Part shown: positions 49,396-60,690 of the stretch, one piece after another
How positions within the stretch are numbered: position 1 is the first letter of the stretch
How the letters are laid out: each line of letters opens with the position of its first letter
Source: Ophioderma brevispina
Lineage: Eukaryota; Echinodermata; Ophiuroidea; Amphilepidida; Ophiodermatidae
DNA length: 64,000 bases
NCBI GenBank assembly: GCA_023653785.1
Contig: JAMKCH010036026.1
Span: 121,378-185,377, forward strand
Direction: 5' to 3'
Program-made: the position numbers and the translations under genes
Notes under the pieces: model-generated
What the model saw: the letters and a program-made list of their open reading frames with translations, nothing else
What the model was told of the DNA's origin: nothing
Database searches by the model: none

Positions 49396-49681
49396 TCACA
49401 AGCAAGCAGAGATCACATCCTCACTCTTGAATGAACTATCTGCAATCAACTCCACCTCCTTTGGTGTCTTACCCATATTCAAAACTGGTCCAAGCATAAC
49501 TCTGGTCAATCGTCCACCCTTAAAGCATTGAATCCCATGTTTCTCTGGGGTTAGCTGCTTATCTTGTCCGCACAAACCCTATCAACCATGCTTGACTTGA
49601 TTCCCAAGAAAAGACGACCATGTTGTGCCACACATAGATTAGCAAGCAGGGTTGGATTATCAGGCAACTCTAACACCCTTC
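49396..49681 (-). pseudogene. Minus-strand coding remnant or exon, unrecognised
   Basis: After an acceptor-like ATCCATTTTTGTAG the minus strand reads a protein-like frame beginning VLELPDNPTLLANLCVAQHG and running to a stop (TAA) about 40 codons later. A second frame overlapping it reads QLTPEKHGIQCFKGGRLTRV and then MGKTPKEVELIADSSF, and ends SACL with TGA at 49396-49398. Together they look like one coding sequence split by a frameshift around 49555. Composition is unlike the AT-rich surroundings. I do not recognise the family. It may be a gene fragment, a transposon remnant, or an exon with a sequencing error. Confidence 0.3.
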
Positions 49682-50155
49682 CTACAAAAATGGATCAGCA
49701 CTATAAATACTCACCAAACGCTCAAATGATTTATGGTGTCCCACTATGATGAAAATATTTAATCAACAAAACTGTACACATTGGAATATTTACCACACAT
49801 TACATTTCACCTGAGCCAACAATATCTTAAAACATCTTAATAATCCAAAATGAACTTAATTCAATATGTAATTTTTGATTAGTACACAAAATATCACCTG
49901 AATTTGATTTATTTACAAAATCTTTCAAACCAAATATGTGATCAAATAAATACTGAGTGTGCATCATGCCTTGTTCCTGCCACCAGGAGTTGAACTTTGA
50001 TCTTTCTTGTTCTTTGAAAGATGAAAAGCTTAAAAGTATATTAACTAGAGATCAAATAAAGGATCTGCACACACCTTTATGTAATGATCACATATTGTGA
50101 ACAATCTGAAAGGTCACAATTAAAAAAGTAACGAGAAAGCTCATACAATAAATGT

Positions 50156-50278
50156 CTACACATCGGCGTACTCCGTCGGCTCCTCCGTTTCTGATGATTT
50201 TATTGGTGGAAAGAAGGTCTTGAATTCCCATGTTCAGGCGGCATATGTTAATTTTCCATATGGATGTCATTTGCGGGG
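50156..50278 (-). CDS. Possible minus-strand terminal exon, receptor-tail-like
   Basis: A strong acceptor (TTATTTCCCCTCACATTACAG, bases just above 50278) precedes the stretch. One frame downstream reads FPPIKSSETEEPTEYADV and stops with TAG at 50156-50158. Further up the same frame LTYAA appears before an in-frame TGA. Acidic text with TEYADV and TYAA tyrosine motifs resembles the end of a signalling receptor's cytoplasmic tail, but the frame is not continuous from the acceptor. Another frame from the acceptor is open for 63 codons (to 50088) and could be the real one. The identity is not known. Confidence 0.25.
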
Positions 50279-50639
50279 CTGTAATGTGAGGGGAAATAAG
50301 AACAAATGTGCTTTAAGAGATACATGTAAATTAGGGACATGTTAATTTAATGTGGATTACATATCAATACATCAGAATGAAGTTTTGAAACAGGGTAAAT
50401 GCCTTAATCTTTAATTAGAGAAAACAAGCACAAAAAAATAAAAAATTAAAAAAAAAAAAAAAAAAAAAAACAACAACTTCAACAATAGCAATAAATAAGC
50501 AAGAGTTCAACATTTAAACAATAAACATTTTTAAATCACCATCCACAGGTTATTGCTGAATTATAACTTGTTAAGCCAAAATTGTAATGCTTGTTTCTAT
50601 GACTAGCATAAAGCAGTCTGACAACTAGATATAAATTCT
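50279..50639. other. Non-coding interval with A-run
   Basis: AT-rich sequence. A long A-run lies at about 50448-50470, interrupted only near its start. Confidence 0.4.
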
Positions 50640-51008
50640 ATCCCCATAAGCCACTATCCGTAATCATCCCCAAACGACCTCAAAATTTTGAAATTTGCAA
50701 TAATAGTTTGAAAGGGAATAATAAGTCTGGATAATTCTATAAGTCCTGTTCCTACTAAAGAATTGACAGAAAGGAAGAAAACGGCAGTGTTACAAAGATA
50801 TGACTCTCCATTCAGTTACGTGTAGCAGTAAGTGTCCGAACGGACAGAAATGACTAATATACCCGATGTTGTCCTTGTAATTAGGTTGCTTCTGACCTTA
50901 TTATTTGCATGTATTGTAGAGTACCTGAACTTGTTCCAGACATGCAAAAATACTGATTTTGGGCGATTTTTTTTTATTTTATGATTTTAGCAAATCATGA
51001 CAGTGCCT
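50640..51008 (+). mobile_element. AGGCACT..TTAA-type repeat, copy 2
   Basis: Collinear with 54690-55094. Shared phrases include TCAAAATTTTG.AAATTTGCA, AGTAAGTGTCCG.ACGGACA, CAGACATGCAAAA-like text and the end GATTT..CAAATCA. It ends AGTGCCTTTG, so the TTAA is imperfect here. Confidence 0.55.
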
Positions 51009-51385
51009 TTGAAGGCAATTCCATCTGCCCAGAAGAATGTCAAATTTTCACTTGTATTCTGCGTGTTGCCAACAAGCGCTTTCCGCCCAAAGGGCTACTT
51101 TGAACCATCAAAAAGTGCTCTCTAAGAGCTTTTTGGTTATAATGGCTAAAAAATTGGGCTACTTTTGCCCTCTCATAGTGCCGCACCTAATGTTTTATTG
51201 GCAACACTGGTGGAAGTAAAAAATGTAAACCTTAATTTTAAACATACTAACGAAGGAAAAGGGATATGTGATCTTTCAAGGGCCTTTTTAAGTAGATTTT
51301 TTTAAGGACAGTAAAAGTTTAGACCAAGAAAACTGCCTCTCCGTTAGGAGCGAGAACAGAAGGATTTTCAAACTATATATTTGAA

Positions 51386-51679
51386 ATGCCAACAAATGCT
51401 GAAAAAAAGGTAGAAATTGAGGTGGTAAAAGTTCAGTTGCAGACATTATGCTGTGACTATCTTATGCAACAGAGCTCATTGCAATTGCAGATGGACTTAG
51501 TGGAAAGAGTTTTGAATTTTGAGAAGATTGTTCTCATGGAAGGTGGAATATGTATGTTTGAAGACATTCTCAGAGAAAATGACGAAGCAAAACACAGTGT
51601 TAAAATAAATGTAATAATCCATTTAACAACATTGCAATTAGTGTCCAAATCAACATTGCCTAGCTCTAACATTGACTAA
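51386..51679 (+). CDS. Open frame of 97 codons, unrecognised
   Basis: It begins with an ATG and reads MPTNAEKKVEIEVVKVQLQT, continuing through a mostly helical, amphipathic stretch (QQSSLQLQMDLVERVLNFEK) to TAA. Charged and hydrophobic residues are spaced as in a coiled coil, and composition is less AT-driven than nearby chance frames. No promoter, homolog or splice context is evident. It may be a small gene, a transposon-borne frame or chance. Confidence 0.2.
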   Translation: MPTNAEKKVEIEVVKVQLQTLCCDYLMQQSSLQLQMDLVERVLNFEKIVLMEGGICMFEDILRENDEAKHSVKINVIIHLTTLQLVSKSTLPSSNID

Positions 51680-51989
51680 AAATATCCAGTTTTTTTTTAA
51701 CATAATTTATTAGGTTGATTTGGACCTCATCACTGCATGTTTATGTTAGGATACCTTCACTTGGTACAAAATAAAATGTTTGTTTTTGGACAATTTTTGG
51801 TTTTATATTTTCCCAATTTGCAAATTCCTAAAAACAAGGCGGTTCTCGAACCACAAGTCTCGCCTGCTTTCCTCGCGCTTAGTTGTAAACAAAAAGCAGC
51901 ACACCAGAGTGCCAACTGTCGAGTCCAGGGTGTCCCCCCCAAAAAGTTTGTGCACCCAGATAAACTCAATTTCTTAACTAGTTTTTACT

Positions 51990-52660
51990 TCCCACTATTT
52001 CATTGAAACCACCCTAGGGGTCACAACATTTTCCATTGTGGAGATATTCATCTTGCCAAGTTGAAACCCCCCATGAGCATAAGTCAGAGATTTTTAGGAG
52101 TAGCACACCCCTGTTTTTGCATTTATATGGATTCTTTACTTCCTGCTCTTTCATTTGACACCACCCCAACAAAAAGGTTCAAACATTTTCCATGGTGGAG
52201 ATATTAATAGAGAATCCTCAACAAGAAGCATACTTAGATGTTTAGGAGTACCACCCCGGGTTTGCATTTTGATATTAGTTAATATAACCTCTCACTCGTT
52301 CATTTGACACTCACCCTAGGGGTCACACATTTTCCATTGTGGAGATATTATCTTGAAAAGTCCCCCCCCTGAGCACAAGTAAGAGATGTTTTTCGGATAA
52401 GCACACCCCCCCCGGGTTTGCATTTATAGTATTGCTATATCTCTCACTCTTTCATTTGATTCCACCATAGAGGTCACAACCTCTCCGTTTGGGAGATATT
52501 AATCTTGAAATGTTCCCCAAACATAATCATAACAAAGAGATGGTTAGGAGTAGCACCCGGGGGTTTGCAAAGTTTATAGTATTTCTTTATTTCCTGCTCT
52601 TTCATTTGACACCACCCCAGGGCCACAACATTTTACATTGTAGATATATAGATCATGAAA
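51990..52660. repeat. Tandem array of about 150-bp units, 4-5 copies
   Basis: Phrases TCATTTGACACCACCC, TTTTCCATTGTGGAGATATT and TTAGGAGTAGCAC return in the same order, with starts near 51996, 52152, 52290, 52451 and 52598. Units differ by substitutions and indels. Confidence 0.8.
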
Positions 52661-53219
52661 AGTCTGCAAAAATCCACTTAAAAATTCACAAATTTAGTAA
52701 AAATTATGAAACAATTTATTCAAATTGGGCAACACTATTTTTGAAAAAATCATGTGACCACATTTTAAATTTGAGTCGCTACGGGGTCCATAAGTGGTGA
52801 ATGCACAATTTTGCGTATTGTTCAATTTTCCAAGAATGTAATAGGCTGGCACCCAAAAAAGACTGACCAGAAGTAGAAAAAAAAACCATTTCAATGAACA
52901 AACATGGCACGGATTAGCTATACTATATTTGATGTTAATACCTTTGTTGTGTGTACTCCACCCCCTTTGATAAGTCGTCTTGTTTGTACAACCTGTTTTG
53001 TACACCCCATATCACACACAGCCATATAATGCCAAAAAAATTAAAAATATTTTTGTTAAGTTTTTTAATGTTATGATATAATTTAATTGTAAGGTAAACA
53101 AAACTCCTGAATCAAATTCTTTTTGAAGGTGTTAGATTTCCACACTGGACCTATTGAAAACCTGAGAAAATTTGGTTGAAATGGACCAAGCGTTAGCTGA
53201 GTTGCAATTTTAAAATAAT

Positions 53220-53880
53220 CAAAGAATGACCATTTTTTAAGAGGCCACATGCATTTTGACACAATTATTATTTCAATACAAAAGACTTGTTACCCATATA
53301 AGTAGTCTCATATAGCGAATGAATTTTGCATATCCATGCTACCCTTTAGCGATTACAGCAATTTACGCATATTTAATGAGATCAATTGCATCAAAAATGC
53401 CCCTTTAATTGATCCCACTTGCACTTTGACCGCAATTGTGATTCATACAAAGATGTAAGGCATAGAAGTCTCATGGAGCGAAGTAATTTTTGCATATCCA
53501 ATGTACCCATTTCAGTGATACAGCAATTATGCAATTATTTATTAGATCCTTGTATCAATAAATGCCCCTTATCGGCCCACATGCACTTTGACCACAATTA
53601 TGATTCACCCAACATGCATGCATAGTATTTTTCATGCAGCGATAGGAATTTGCCTATTCCGATGTACGGTTCAGAGATACAGTAATTACGCATATTTAAT
53701 TAGCTCATTTGCCATACCTAAGCCGCTTGTATCACACACGCTCAAATTGAACAAAGATGCGCACCATGATCGGCTTTCATGCAGTAAGGATTTTCCGTAT
53801 CCATGTACCGTTTCAAAATTATCGCAATTACTCTGCTTTTTGCATATTATTAGCTCATGTGCATACTTTTTGCCCGAAAT
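53220..53880. repeat. Tandem array of about 170-180-bp units, 4 copies
   Basis: CACATGCACTTTGACCACAATT, TTTGCATATCCATG.ACC and TTACGCATATTTAATTAG recur in order, beginning near 53228, 53408, 53578 and 53745. The spacing is typical of a satellite carried inside a transposon. Confidence 0.75.
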
Positions 53881-53884
53881 ACGC

Positions 53885-54255
53885 CTAATTATCAGTTCGA
53901 AACTCTCCAGCCCGCTCCCTTCCACCAATTACATCATCATACGCCTTACGGAACTCCATAAAACTTGTACACAAGCCTTTGCGGGAAATTTTCGTTAATT
54001 ATGCAAATCGATACTTAATTACAATTTTAACTCCCAAAATCAATCAGTCCGAAACTCGTCAACCCGCTTCTTTCCCACCAAGTTACATCATCATAGCCAT
54101 TACGGACTCCAGATAAATCGTACACCACCCGGGAACACGGACGTCAGGCATACAGACCGATGAACAGACAGACATACAGACAGACAGACAGACGACAGAC
54201 AGACATAAAAGTTATTACCAGTCTCTGCCGAACAAAGTTCAGGCGAGACAAAAAG
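53885..54255. repeat. Diverged direct repeat plus (CAGA)n tract
   Basis: Two copies of a segment with GAAACTC.. CCCGCT.CTTTCC and ACCAA.TTACATCATCAT lie at about 53900 and 54050. They are followed by a CAGA microsatellite (about 54165-54205) and then AAAAGTTATTACCAGTCTCT. With the two arrays before it this may be one large repetitive element of about 2.3 kb. Confidence 0.6.
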
Positions 54256-54689
54256 GAAAAGCAAACATACAATACTTGTATAGCATGCTGAAAGCTTCTA
54301 ACATGAATTACAGCTTTGGTAATTGATGGAATATTTCATCATAATCTATGTTTAGTTACAGTAGTCTCCGGTGTCTCCTACTAATTGAAATGTAATTAAT
54401 ATCATTAGTCGTTCTATATTCACACAGGCGAACAATTACATGATTAATGGATATGCAGATATGTTAAACCACTGAACCTCAAATGAGGCCCAAAAATGGC
54501 AGAAAAAATTATGCAACTAAGAAGTTCAAAAATGGGGGCACTCATTTGAAACAAATTACCTGTACGTAAAGGTCAAAAATATGAAATTAAAGGCTATGAG
54601 GGAAAATAATCAATTGTAAACCATGGCAAAAGTATTGGCTTTTTGAATATTTTTTTTAAACATGTGGTACCTTTCTTCAATTTCGCCTA

Positions 54690-55094
54690 ATTTTGATTCC
54701 TGATCCCTGATTTTTTTAATAAAATTTAAAAAAAAAGTCGAAATTAGGGTTATTTGGGTGAAGCTTTTCAAAATTTTGGAAATTTGCAGTAACAGCTTCA
54801 AAGTGAAAGGATAAGTCTTGGATCTCTTTAATTTACTTTTTCCACTGAAAAATTTTACAGAAAAAGAAGAAAATGGCATTTGGTTCCAAGATACGAAATT
54901 CCCATTCAATTAGTGTTGTAGTAAGTGTCCGTACGGACACATGACGAAAATTTTCTATTTGTCCCTTTTAGGTTTGGCTTCTGGTCTTGTCACTTGCAGG
55001 CACGTAGGATAAACATACTGTTTTAAAGACATGCAAAACTCTGATTTTGATGATTTTTCCGATTTTCTGATTTATCAAATCACTGATTGGCCTT
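54690..55094 (+). mobile_element. AGGCACT..TTAA-type repeat, copy 3
   Basis: Same order of phrases as 50640-51008. It includes the palindromic GTGTCCGTACGGACAC and ends GATTTATCAAATCACTGATT, then GGCCTT before TTAA (55095-55098). Confidence 0.6.
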
Positions 55095-55516
55095 TTAAGT
55101 CTGCAAATTAGAATAGGCCAAGGACAGAAATTTATATTTTCCCTGCCTACTGTTTTCTTGACAAATGGTGATCACCCACCCTTCCTGAAACTGACATCAT
55201 GAGCACGTGTCTGTATGTCAATGTCCCAACTGTTTTAGAAACCACCACATTCTGAACAAATGTTACTGTGGTTCCACTTACATTTTTAATTTTGAATTTG
55301 GTTTTGAAGGCTTTTGTAGGTGTACTTCATTTTTGTTGTTAGGGCTTTACGGCCAAGCAAAAAAATAGTGTTTCTCATCCCCTCCCAGTCGCCACTCTGA
55401 TTTTGCCTTATTTCAAAATTTCTTAAACATTAAAAAAAGGTACTAACTTTCTAAATATTAAAAAATATATTTGCCTATGAAATAATTCCAACATTCCATT
55501 TTTCAACTAATCTTAA

Positions 55517-55856
55517 AGGTGCTGTTCGATCGATCGTCTTTGGGACCCCCCTGATTTACCCGAGTGTTATCGATTTGATTTCAGATGACAGTGCGCATAT
55601 TTTTCTCATTCTCGTCCTGACATTTGAGCCCTCAAATCCTTTTCTTCCAAGATATAAACACACAACCGCTGTTTTTTAAGTGGTTAACCATCAGATCGCC
55701 AGTAATTGAATAGGTCTTTGCAACATGCATTATTGCTTCTACCATAAAACCCGCACGTTTTGTTTCCCACGGTACTTGCTGGGGTGTATGTGGCAAGTGC
55801 CATGCTCTTCCTATCAAGTAAGAGAACACAATACACCTCAATCGGAACAAGCACCT
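55517..55856. mobile_element. TTAA-flanked MITE, AGGTGCT family
   Basis: TTAA at 55513-55516 and 55857-55860. Ends AGGTGCTGTTCGATCG and, inverted, CGGAACAAGCACCT share the outer AGGTGCT and an inner GTTC.GAT pattern. It is about 340 bp and non-coding. Confidence 0.7.
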
Positions 55857-56043
55857 TTAAATTAAAAACTACTCCGAAATACTCACAAATTACCATATGT
55901 CTGGTATAGCATTTCTGCAGAATATCTCACTTTTCACTTGTGAAAACATTTAATTGTTAAAAAATAAATCATGTGGTCAGTCATCTCACCACCCTTTTTT
56001 AAACAGGGCTGCCTAAAAAAAAAAAAATCCAATATTAAAACAG

Positions 56044-56072
56044 GGCCCCCCCCCCCCCCCCCCCCCCCCCCC
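56044..56072. repeat. Homopolymer run of about 29 C
   Basis: A run of C from within GGGCCCC, followed immediately by T-rich sequence. Length is likely to be unreliable in sequencing. Confidence 0.9.
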
Positions 56073-56369
56073 TTTTTTTGCCTAAAAAAATACAAAAAAG
56101 CCAATAATCACAACAGCTCCCTCACCAATTTAATACTTAAATGCAGATAATCACATGTTATTTTTTGCACTTGGCTTAATCATCAAGACAACTGTTTAAA
56201 ATGCCAGCATGACTAACCGGTTTTTTCTGGGTTAATTAAAATAGAGTTCCTGTAAAGCACACTATTCAACATCTGGACAGCAAACCAATACTAAAATCAT
56301 TTTCCCTTAGCGATGATGACGCTCTAAATTTTCCCAACGATCATGTTTTTTTGTTTTGTTTTTTTTTTT

Positions 56370-56812
56370 TTGCATATACAAATCTCAGACCTTTGGGATG
56401 GATCCGGTTAGTAATTATCTTTTTATTTTTCAGTTAACTATTTTCATTACTTAACGGTTGACCTCAGGATTTTCAAACTATAATTTGATTGTGTACCAGT
56501 AAATCGTCATCTATAACTAAAGAAGTCCACTATGAAATCTTAATTCCAAACTTTGAGATGTATCGGATTTTTTTCGTTTCCATGCAAGCAAATAATTTAT
56601 GTACGTATAAATTGCCATAACGATCCGTGAATCACAAAAATTCCGGATCTGGAATTGAATAACAACGTTGTGATTTTCTATATGAAGGACTTCAATTTGA
56701 GCTTAGTTATTTCACACACAGTGATTAGTATATGACAAGCATTATGTAAATTATTGCAAACAATACTGTTTTGAAAATTGAGCGCCCTCATCGGCAAATA
56801 TCCTTAGTGGCT
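56370..56812 (-). mobile_element. TTAA-type repeat related to 28941-29294, reverse orientation
   Basis: In reverse complement it reads GAGGGCGCTCAATTTTCAAA, ACATAATGCTTGTCATATAC, GTGTGAAAT and ATTCCAGATCCGGAATTTTTG. This is the same order as GAGGGCGCCCTCAATTT, ACATAATGCTTGTCCATATAC and ATTCCGGATCCGAAATTTTTG in the 28941 element. It ends before TTAA at 56813-56816. The far end is uncertain. Confidence 0.6.
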
Positions 56813-57027
56813 TTAATACCCCAAAATATATTTTGAAATTTCCAATCATCAATGTAGAATGTCCTAGAGTGGTCTAATTTTGTTTAAAATAATCAACCCA
56901 ATGTAGCAGGTATTTTCCTCCATGACTTATGTTAGGGCTCTGTGCCATATGACTGCAATCTCACATCTTTCAAGGTTCTTAGTTGGGAAAAACTATATTC
57001 CTAATGACTCTCTTTTGGGCTTTTAAG

Positions 57028-57320
57028 TGACTACAATCCTCATCAAAAGTCTTTGGAACACTAAGGCGTAGTCTGGTGTAAAATATTTTCCCATTTATCC
57101 ATGTAGCAATGTTGCTCATAGCCAATTTGCTGTTGTTTTGAAAGTATTTTATAAAACATTGTCTGATGGGGAGGGGGAAGGATAAAAAAAAAATCTCCCA
57201 GCTCCCTGCTTTCCCTTGGAGTTGGTGAAAGATATATTATGCACTCACAGCAAAGTATCCCGCTTGATTGCATTACGAAAGCAAGAGGTGTTCCAAGTAC
57301 TTTTGGCAAGATTGTAGTCA
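57028..57320. mobile_element. Foldback element with TGACTACAATC ends
   Basis: The left end TGACTACAATCCTCATCAAA leads to AGTCTTTGGAACAC. The right end GTGTTCCAAGTACTTTTGGC leads to AAGATTGTAGTCA, its inverse. It is 293 bp with no frame of its own. Confidence 0.65.
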
Positions 57321-57779
57321 GCACTAATACCATACACTCATCCCATATTGTAAGTGTATAACTCAAACTAAATCAACACAAAATGGTATCTATTCCTGCT
57401 TTCCCATTTGTTTACACAATATATCTCAATTGTAAACCCATAACATAACTTTCCAAATTACAACTTCTTAACACCTAAGACAAACAAAAAAAAATCGAAC
57501 TTTATACACTTCTTAACTTTCCAACTTTTAAAATAAGGCAACACTATAATCATGCAAGGAAAGGTATTAGAGGTGTCAAAACAATGTAGAGCATTCCCAC
57601 AAGCCAAATATACAAAAAAAGGGGAACCCTGAACCCGAATCGGTCTGTTGAATGTTTGAATGCATTCATCTAGAATTGAATTAAAAATCATCCGTCATTC
57701 ACAGCCTTTTCAAAGTTTCCTTATAGAACGCAACCAAATAAACAAAATTAAAACTGCAACAAACACTTTTTGAAAACTA

Positions 57780-58075
57780 TTTGGGGTATTTATACCACCG
57801 CTGACTTCATCCTGTGTAAAATTTTTAAGGAAATTCATTGTGGGCAAATATGATTTTAAAAAATCTAGTTTAACAAATCTCTCCATGAGAATGGGCATAT
57901 AAGAGGTCCAGCTATTTCGTTAGGCCTATGTGGCAATATTCTCATGACAGATTTTTCTGATTTTTTGGAGAGATAATAGCTCTTGCAATGTCCCTACTTC
58001 TCGTTGTCAAAAATGTGTCGCCGTTGCTTAAACTTGCTCTAAAAATAAAAGAGAATTTGATAGGGTCCAACGCTG
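57780..58075 (+). repeat. Dispersed repeat, copy 1 of 2
   Basis: It shares TTGTGGGCAAATATGATTTT, GACAGATTTTTCTGATTTTT, ATAATAGCTCTTGCA and CTAAAAATAAAAGAGA in order with 61340-61640. Superfamily not known. Confidence 0.65.
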
Positions 58076-58369
58076 TGTATTTGCTCTGTTTGGCTCATAC
58101 CAATCCCCATGCTATACCCTATATATCACTTCTGTTTTATTACATGATATGTTCTACTTACAAAACTTGAACTTTGTACCCTATTTATGTGTGTTTGCAC
58201 TTAAGTAGTAAAATGACATGTCTGACTAATATGCGAGCTCACTTTTGTTTATCCAAACAATCTCACGGTTCGTGAGTGTACACATACTAAGATGGACACA
58301 GGGATGTTATGAAACCTTTACTAGTTTTTTTAAAGTGTATTCTTAAAACTAAGTTAGTGAAAAGATAGA

Positions 58370-58550
58370 ATTACAGGGATAGATAAAGAGTATTTAGAAA
58401 AGAGGTTAAGGAAGAAGTGAAGAAGAAGAATGAAGAAAGAGAATGAAAATGATGAAAGGAAGTGAAGAATGGAAAAGTATTGAGAGTAAGGGAGAGGAGA
58501 GAGGTAAGGAAGATAGAAAGAGACAAGAAGAGAGGGATAAAAAGTTAGTC
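58370..58550 (+). repeat. Polypurine tract of about 175 bases
   Basis: Almost every base is A or G (GAAGAAGTGAAGAAGAAGAA and similar), with scattered T and only one C. It is a possible triplex-forming or degenerate GA microsatellite. Confidence 0.8.
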
Positions 58551-58599
58551 AAAAGTGTAAACCACTGATATATATGCTATGATGTTCATGAGTGTGTGT

Positions 58600-59689
58600 G
58601 TAATTTCATATCATTTTGTGGCAAGGGATTCACGCAAAGTTGGACCAATTATAGGGTAATGGCCATGCCTTCTCGCTGTTCGCTTCGTAATCCCTATCAC
58701 GGGAGGTGAGCAAACAAGCGTAAATTCATATAAATTATTAAAATCATATAACTCTATCTGTTGCCTCAAATAAAACTTGCACAGTTTCTTGAAATGAATA
58801 AAAAGTCACTTCATTTATTTTTTCCCCCCAATATCAGTGACCATATAATTACGCTAGACGCTAGAGCTAAAGAGATTCAATTACCGGCCCGGTGTGCGGT
58901 GTAAAAAACCTTCAGATTCCTTTTCATCTGGGAGTTCAGAACCATTGTTATATTATCTCACGATTGAAAAGACTTAATGACGGTAGCGCAAACTAACTGA
59001 TCCTCCTTCGCAAATAAATAAATCTTGAGCTTCCTATAGTGCATGTTCAATTACCTTTGTCCATGTTTTTTCATCATTTCTTCGAAAAGAAAGAAAGACA
59101 AAAAATCATGCCAGAATGTTGCTGGCAAAGCTTGACCTAACACTTTGTGCCGAATTAAATCTGTAACTTATTTTCCCATTCATTTGTATTCAATTACCGC
59201 GCTTTCATAGAAAACTAGGGTCAACGACCTATATCATAATATAAACTGGTTAGTTATTGAAAGAGGACGGGTATTTTGTTACTCACCCGAATCGTGGAGG
59301 TGATCACCGCCTGCTCATAACATGGCTATGGCTCTCGCATCCGGGCACATTGTAATATCTTTTAGTTAATGGTTTGCTGAAGTCTTACATATCCATTGGT
59401 CACTGATATTATAAAGAGAATTGATGTGACATTTTATTCATTTTTTAAAGAAAATTGCAAGTTTTATTGGGGCCCAGCCGACTTTAATGTTCATGTTAAT
59501 AATTATCAATAATTTTACACCGGGTTTTCTCTCTCCCGTTGATGGCCTACATAAATTTGTTTAGCAGCTTGTTATTTTGGTCACAACCCCATAGTCTATT
59601 ATGTAAGTGTTCATAATAAACATGTGGCTGTGTTGAACAAAGAACCAAAGAACTAGCATTTCGCGGTTTCTCTCGCTTTCGCGCTCGCT
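58600..59689. other. Non-coding interval
   Basis: Mixed composition, with short phrases such as CCCTATCACGGGAGGTGAG. No gene or defined element is seen. Confidence 0.3.
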
Positions 59690-60065
59690 ATAAATTCAAA
59701 GAATATACGCTTGGGCCCCCCATGACCTTTGACCCTGGCACGGGACCTTTGATCTCATCACATATGAGGATCGCAGGGTGCACGCCTAAGGACAAAAGTG
59801 GTGGTTCCAATTGAACTTCAGTTTTTCATTGAATCAATTTTACCATGTTTAGCCCCATTTTCACTTGACCTCACATGCCCTTAGACCTTTCAACATGACC
59901 TTTGACCTCGTCAACAATGAGGGATCCCATTGTGCATCCTATGACAGAAGTTTCGTTCCAAATTGAGTTAAACTTTTCAATTGAGGTCATTTTTAAACAA
60001 AAAATTAACAATTTTTGACACCACATCCATCCAGACACACACACATACACACGCACCGCATCTGA
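59690..60065. repeat. Two diverged units of about 170 bp with TGACCTTTGACC phrases
   Basis: CATGACCTTTGACC begins a unit at about 59722 and again at about 59893. Each is followed by a TCATC/GTCAAC..TATGAGG or CAATGAGG phrase and by TTCCAATTGA/TTCCAAATTGAGTT. A CACACACATACACACG tract closes the second unit. Confidence 0.6.
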
Positions 60066-60337
60066 TTGCTAAGTGGTCCTGCCCACTATAGCTGGCGGCC
60101 CACAAATTAACCAACGCTGTGGGTGGTACATTTTGACCCAAAAATTATTTTCTCAATTTCCTGGTTTATGCCTATAGTTGTACCGTGTTTTAGGAGCCAC
60201 ACCTGACCGTTGCTCGCTAATACCACAAAGCTGCAGCAATGCTCCCTCCCCAAAGTCACAGTACAGTGAATGATACACAGGTGTTAACAAGAACTTTGTG
60301 TTCTGGTTAGCATACCATTGTGGGGATTATTTTTTAA

Positions 60338-60686
60338 AGTGTCAACGAAGATTTCCACATACAGGTGTGCCTAACAAAAAATCAAAGTACTGATTTTGCC
60401 TTGATGTAAAGCTGTCCCATCAAAAATATCCCCATCCAAAAGGATTAAGCTGAGAAATGTTTCTTTGGTACAAAAATTGTGAAATTTCCAATTTTGTATA
60501 GGAGCAAATACAAAATTCAGCCTATGTTTTACATTGAAATATAAGCAAATCAAAATTGCCCTTTTTCTCTCTTTAAGACATTTCTGTAGCAAAATACAAG
60601 TTAAGAAATCTATTGAGTGTCTAATCTATATGAAATTACTATTATGACACAATATTTGGGTGCCTCAAAAATCTCTCGTTGCACCT
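60338..60686. mobile_element. TTAA-flanked MITE, AGGTGCAACGAGAGATTT family, copy 2
   Basis: TTAA at 60334-60337 and 60687-60690. The right end AAATCTCTCGTTGCACCT is intact, and the left end AGTGTCAACGAAGATTTCC is slightly diverged. The interior matches 43884-44232 in the same orientation. Confidence 0.8.
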
Positions 60687-60690
60687 TTAA

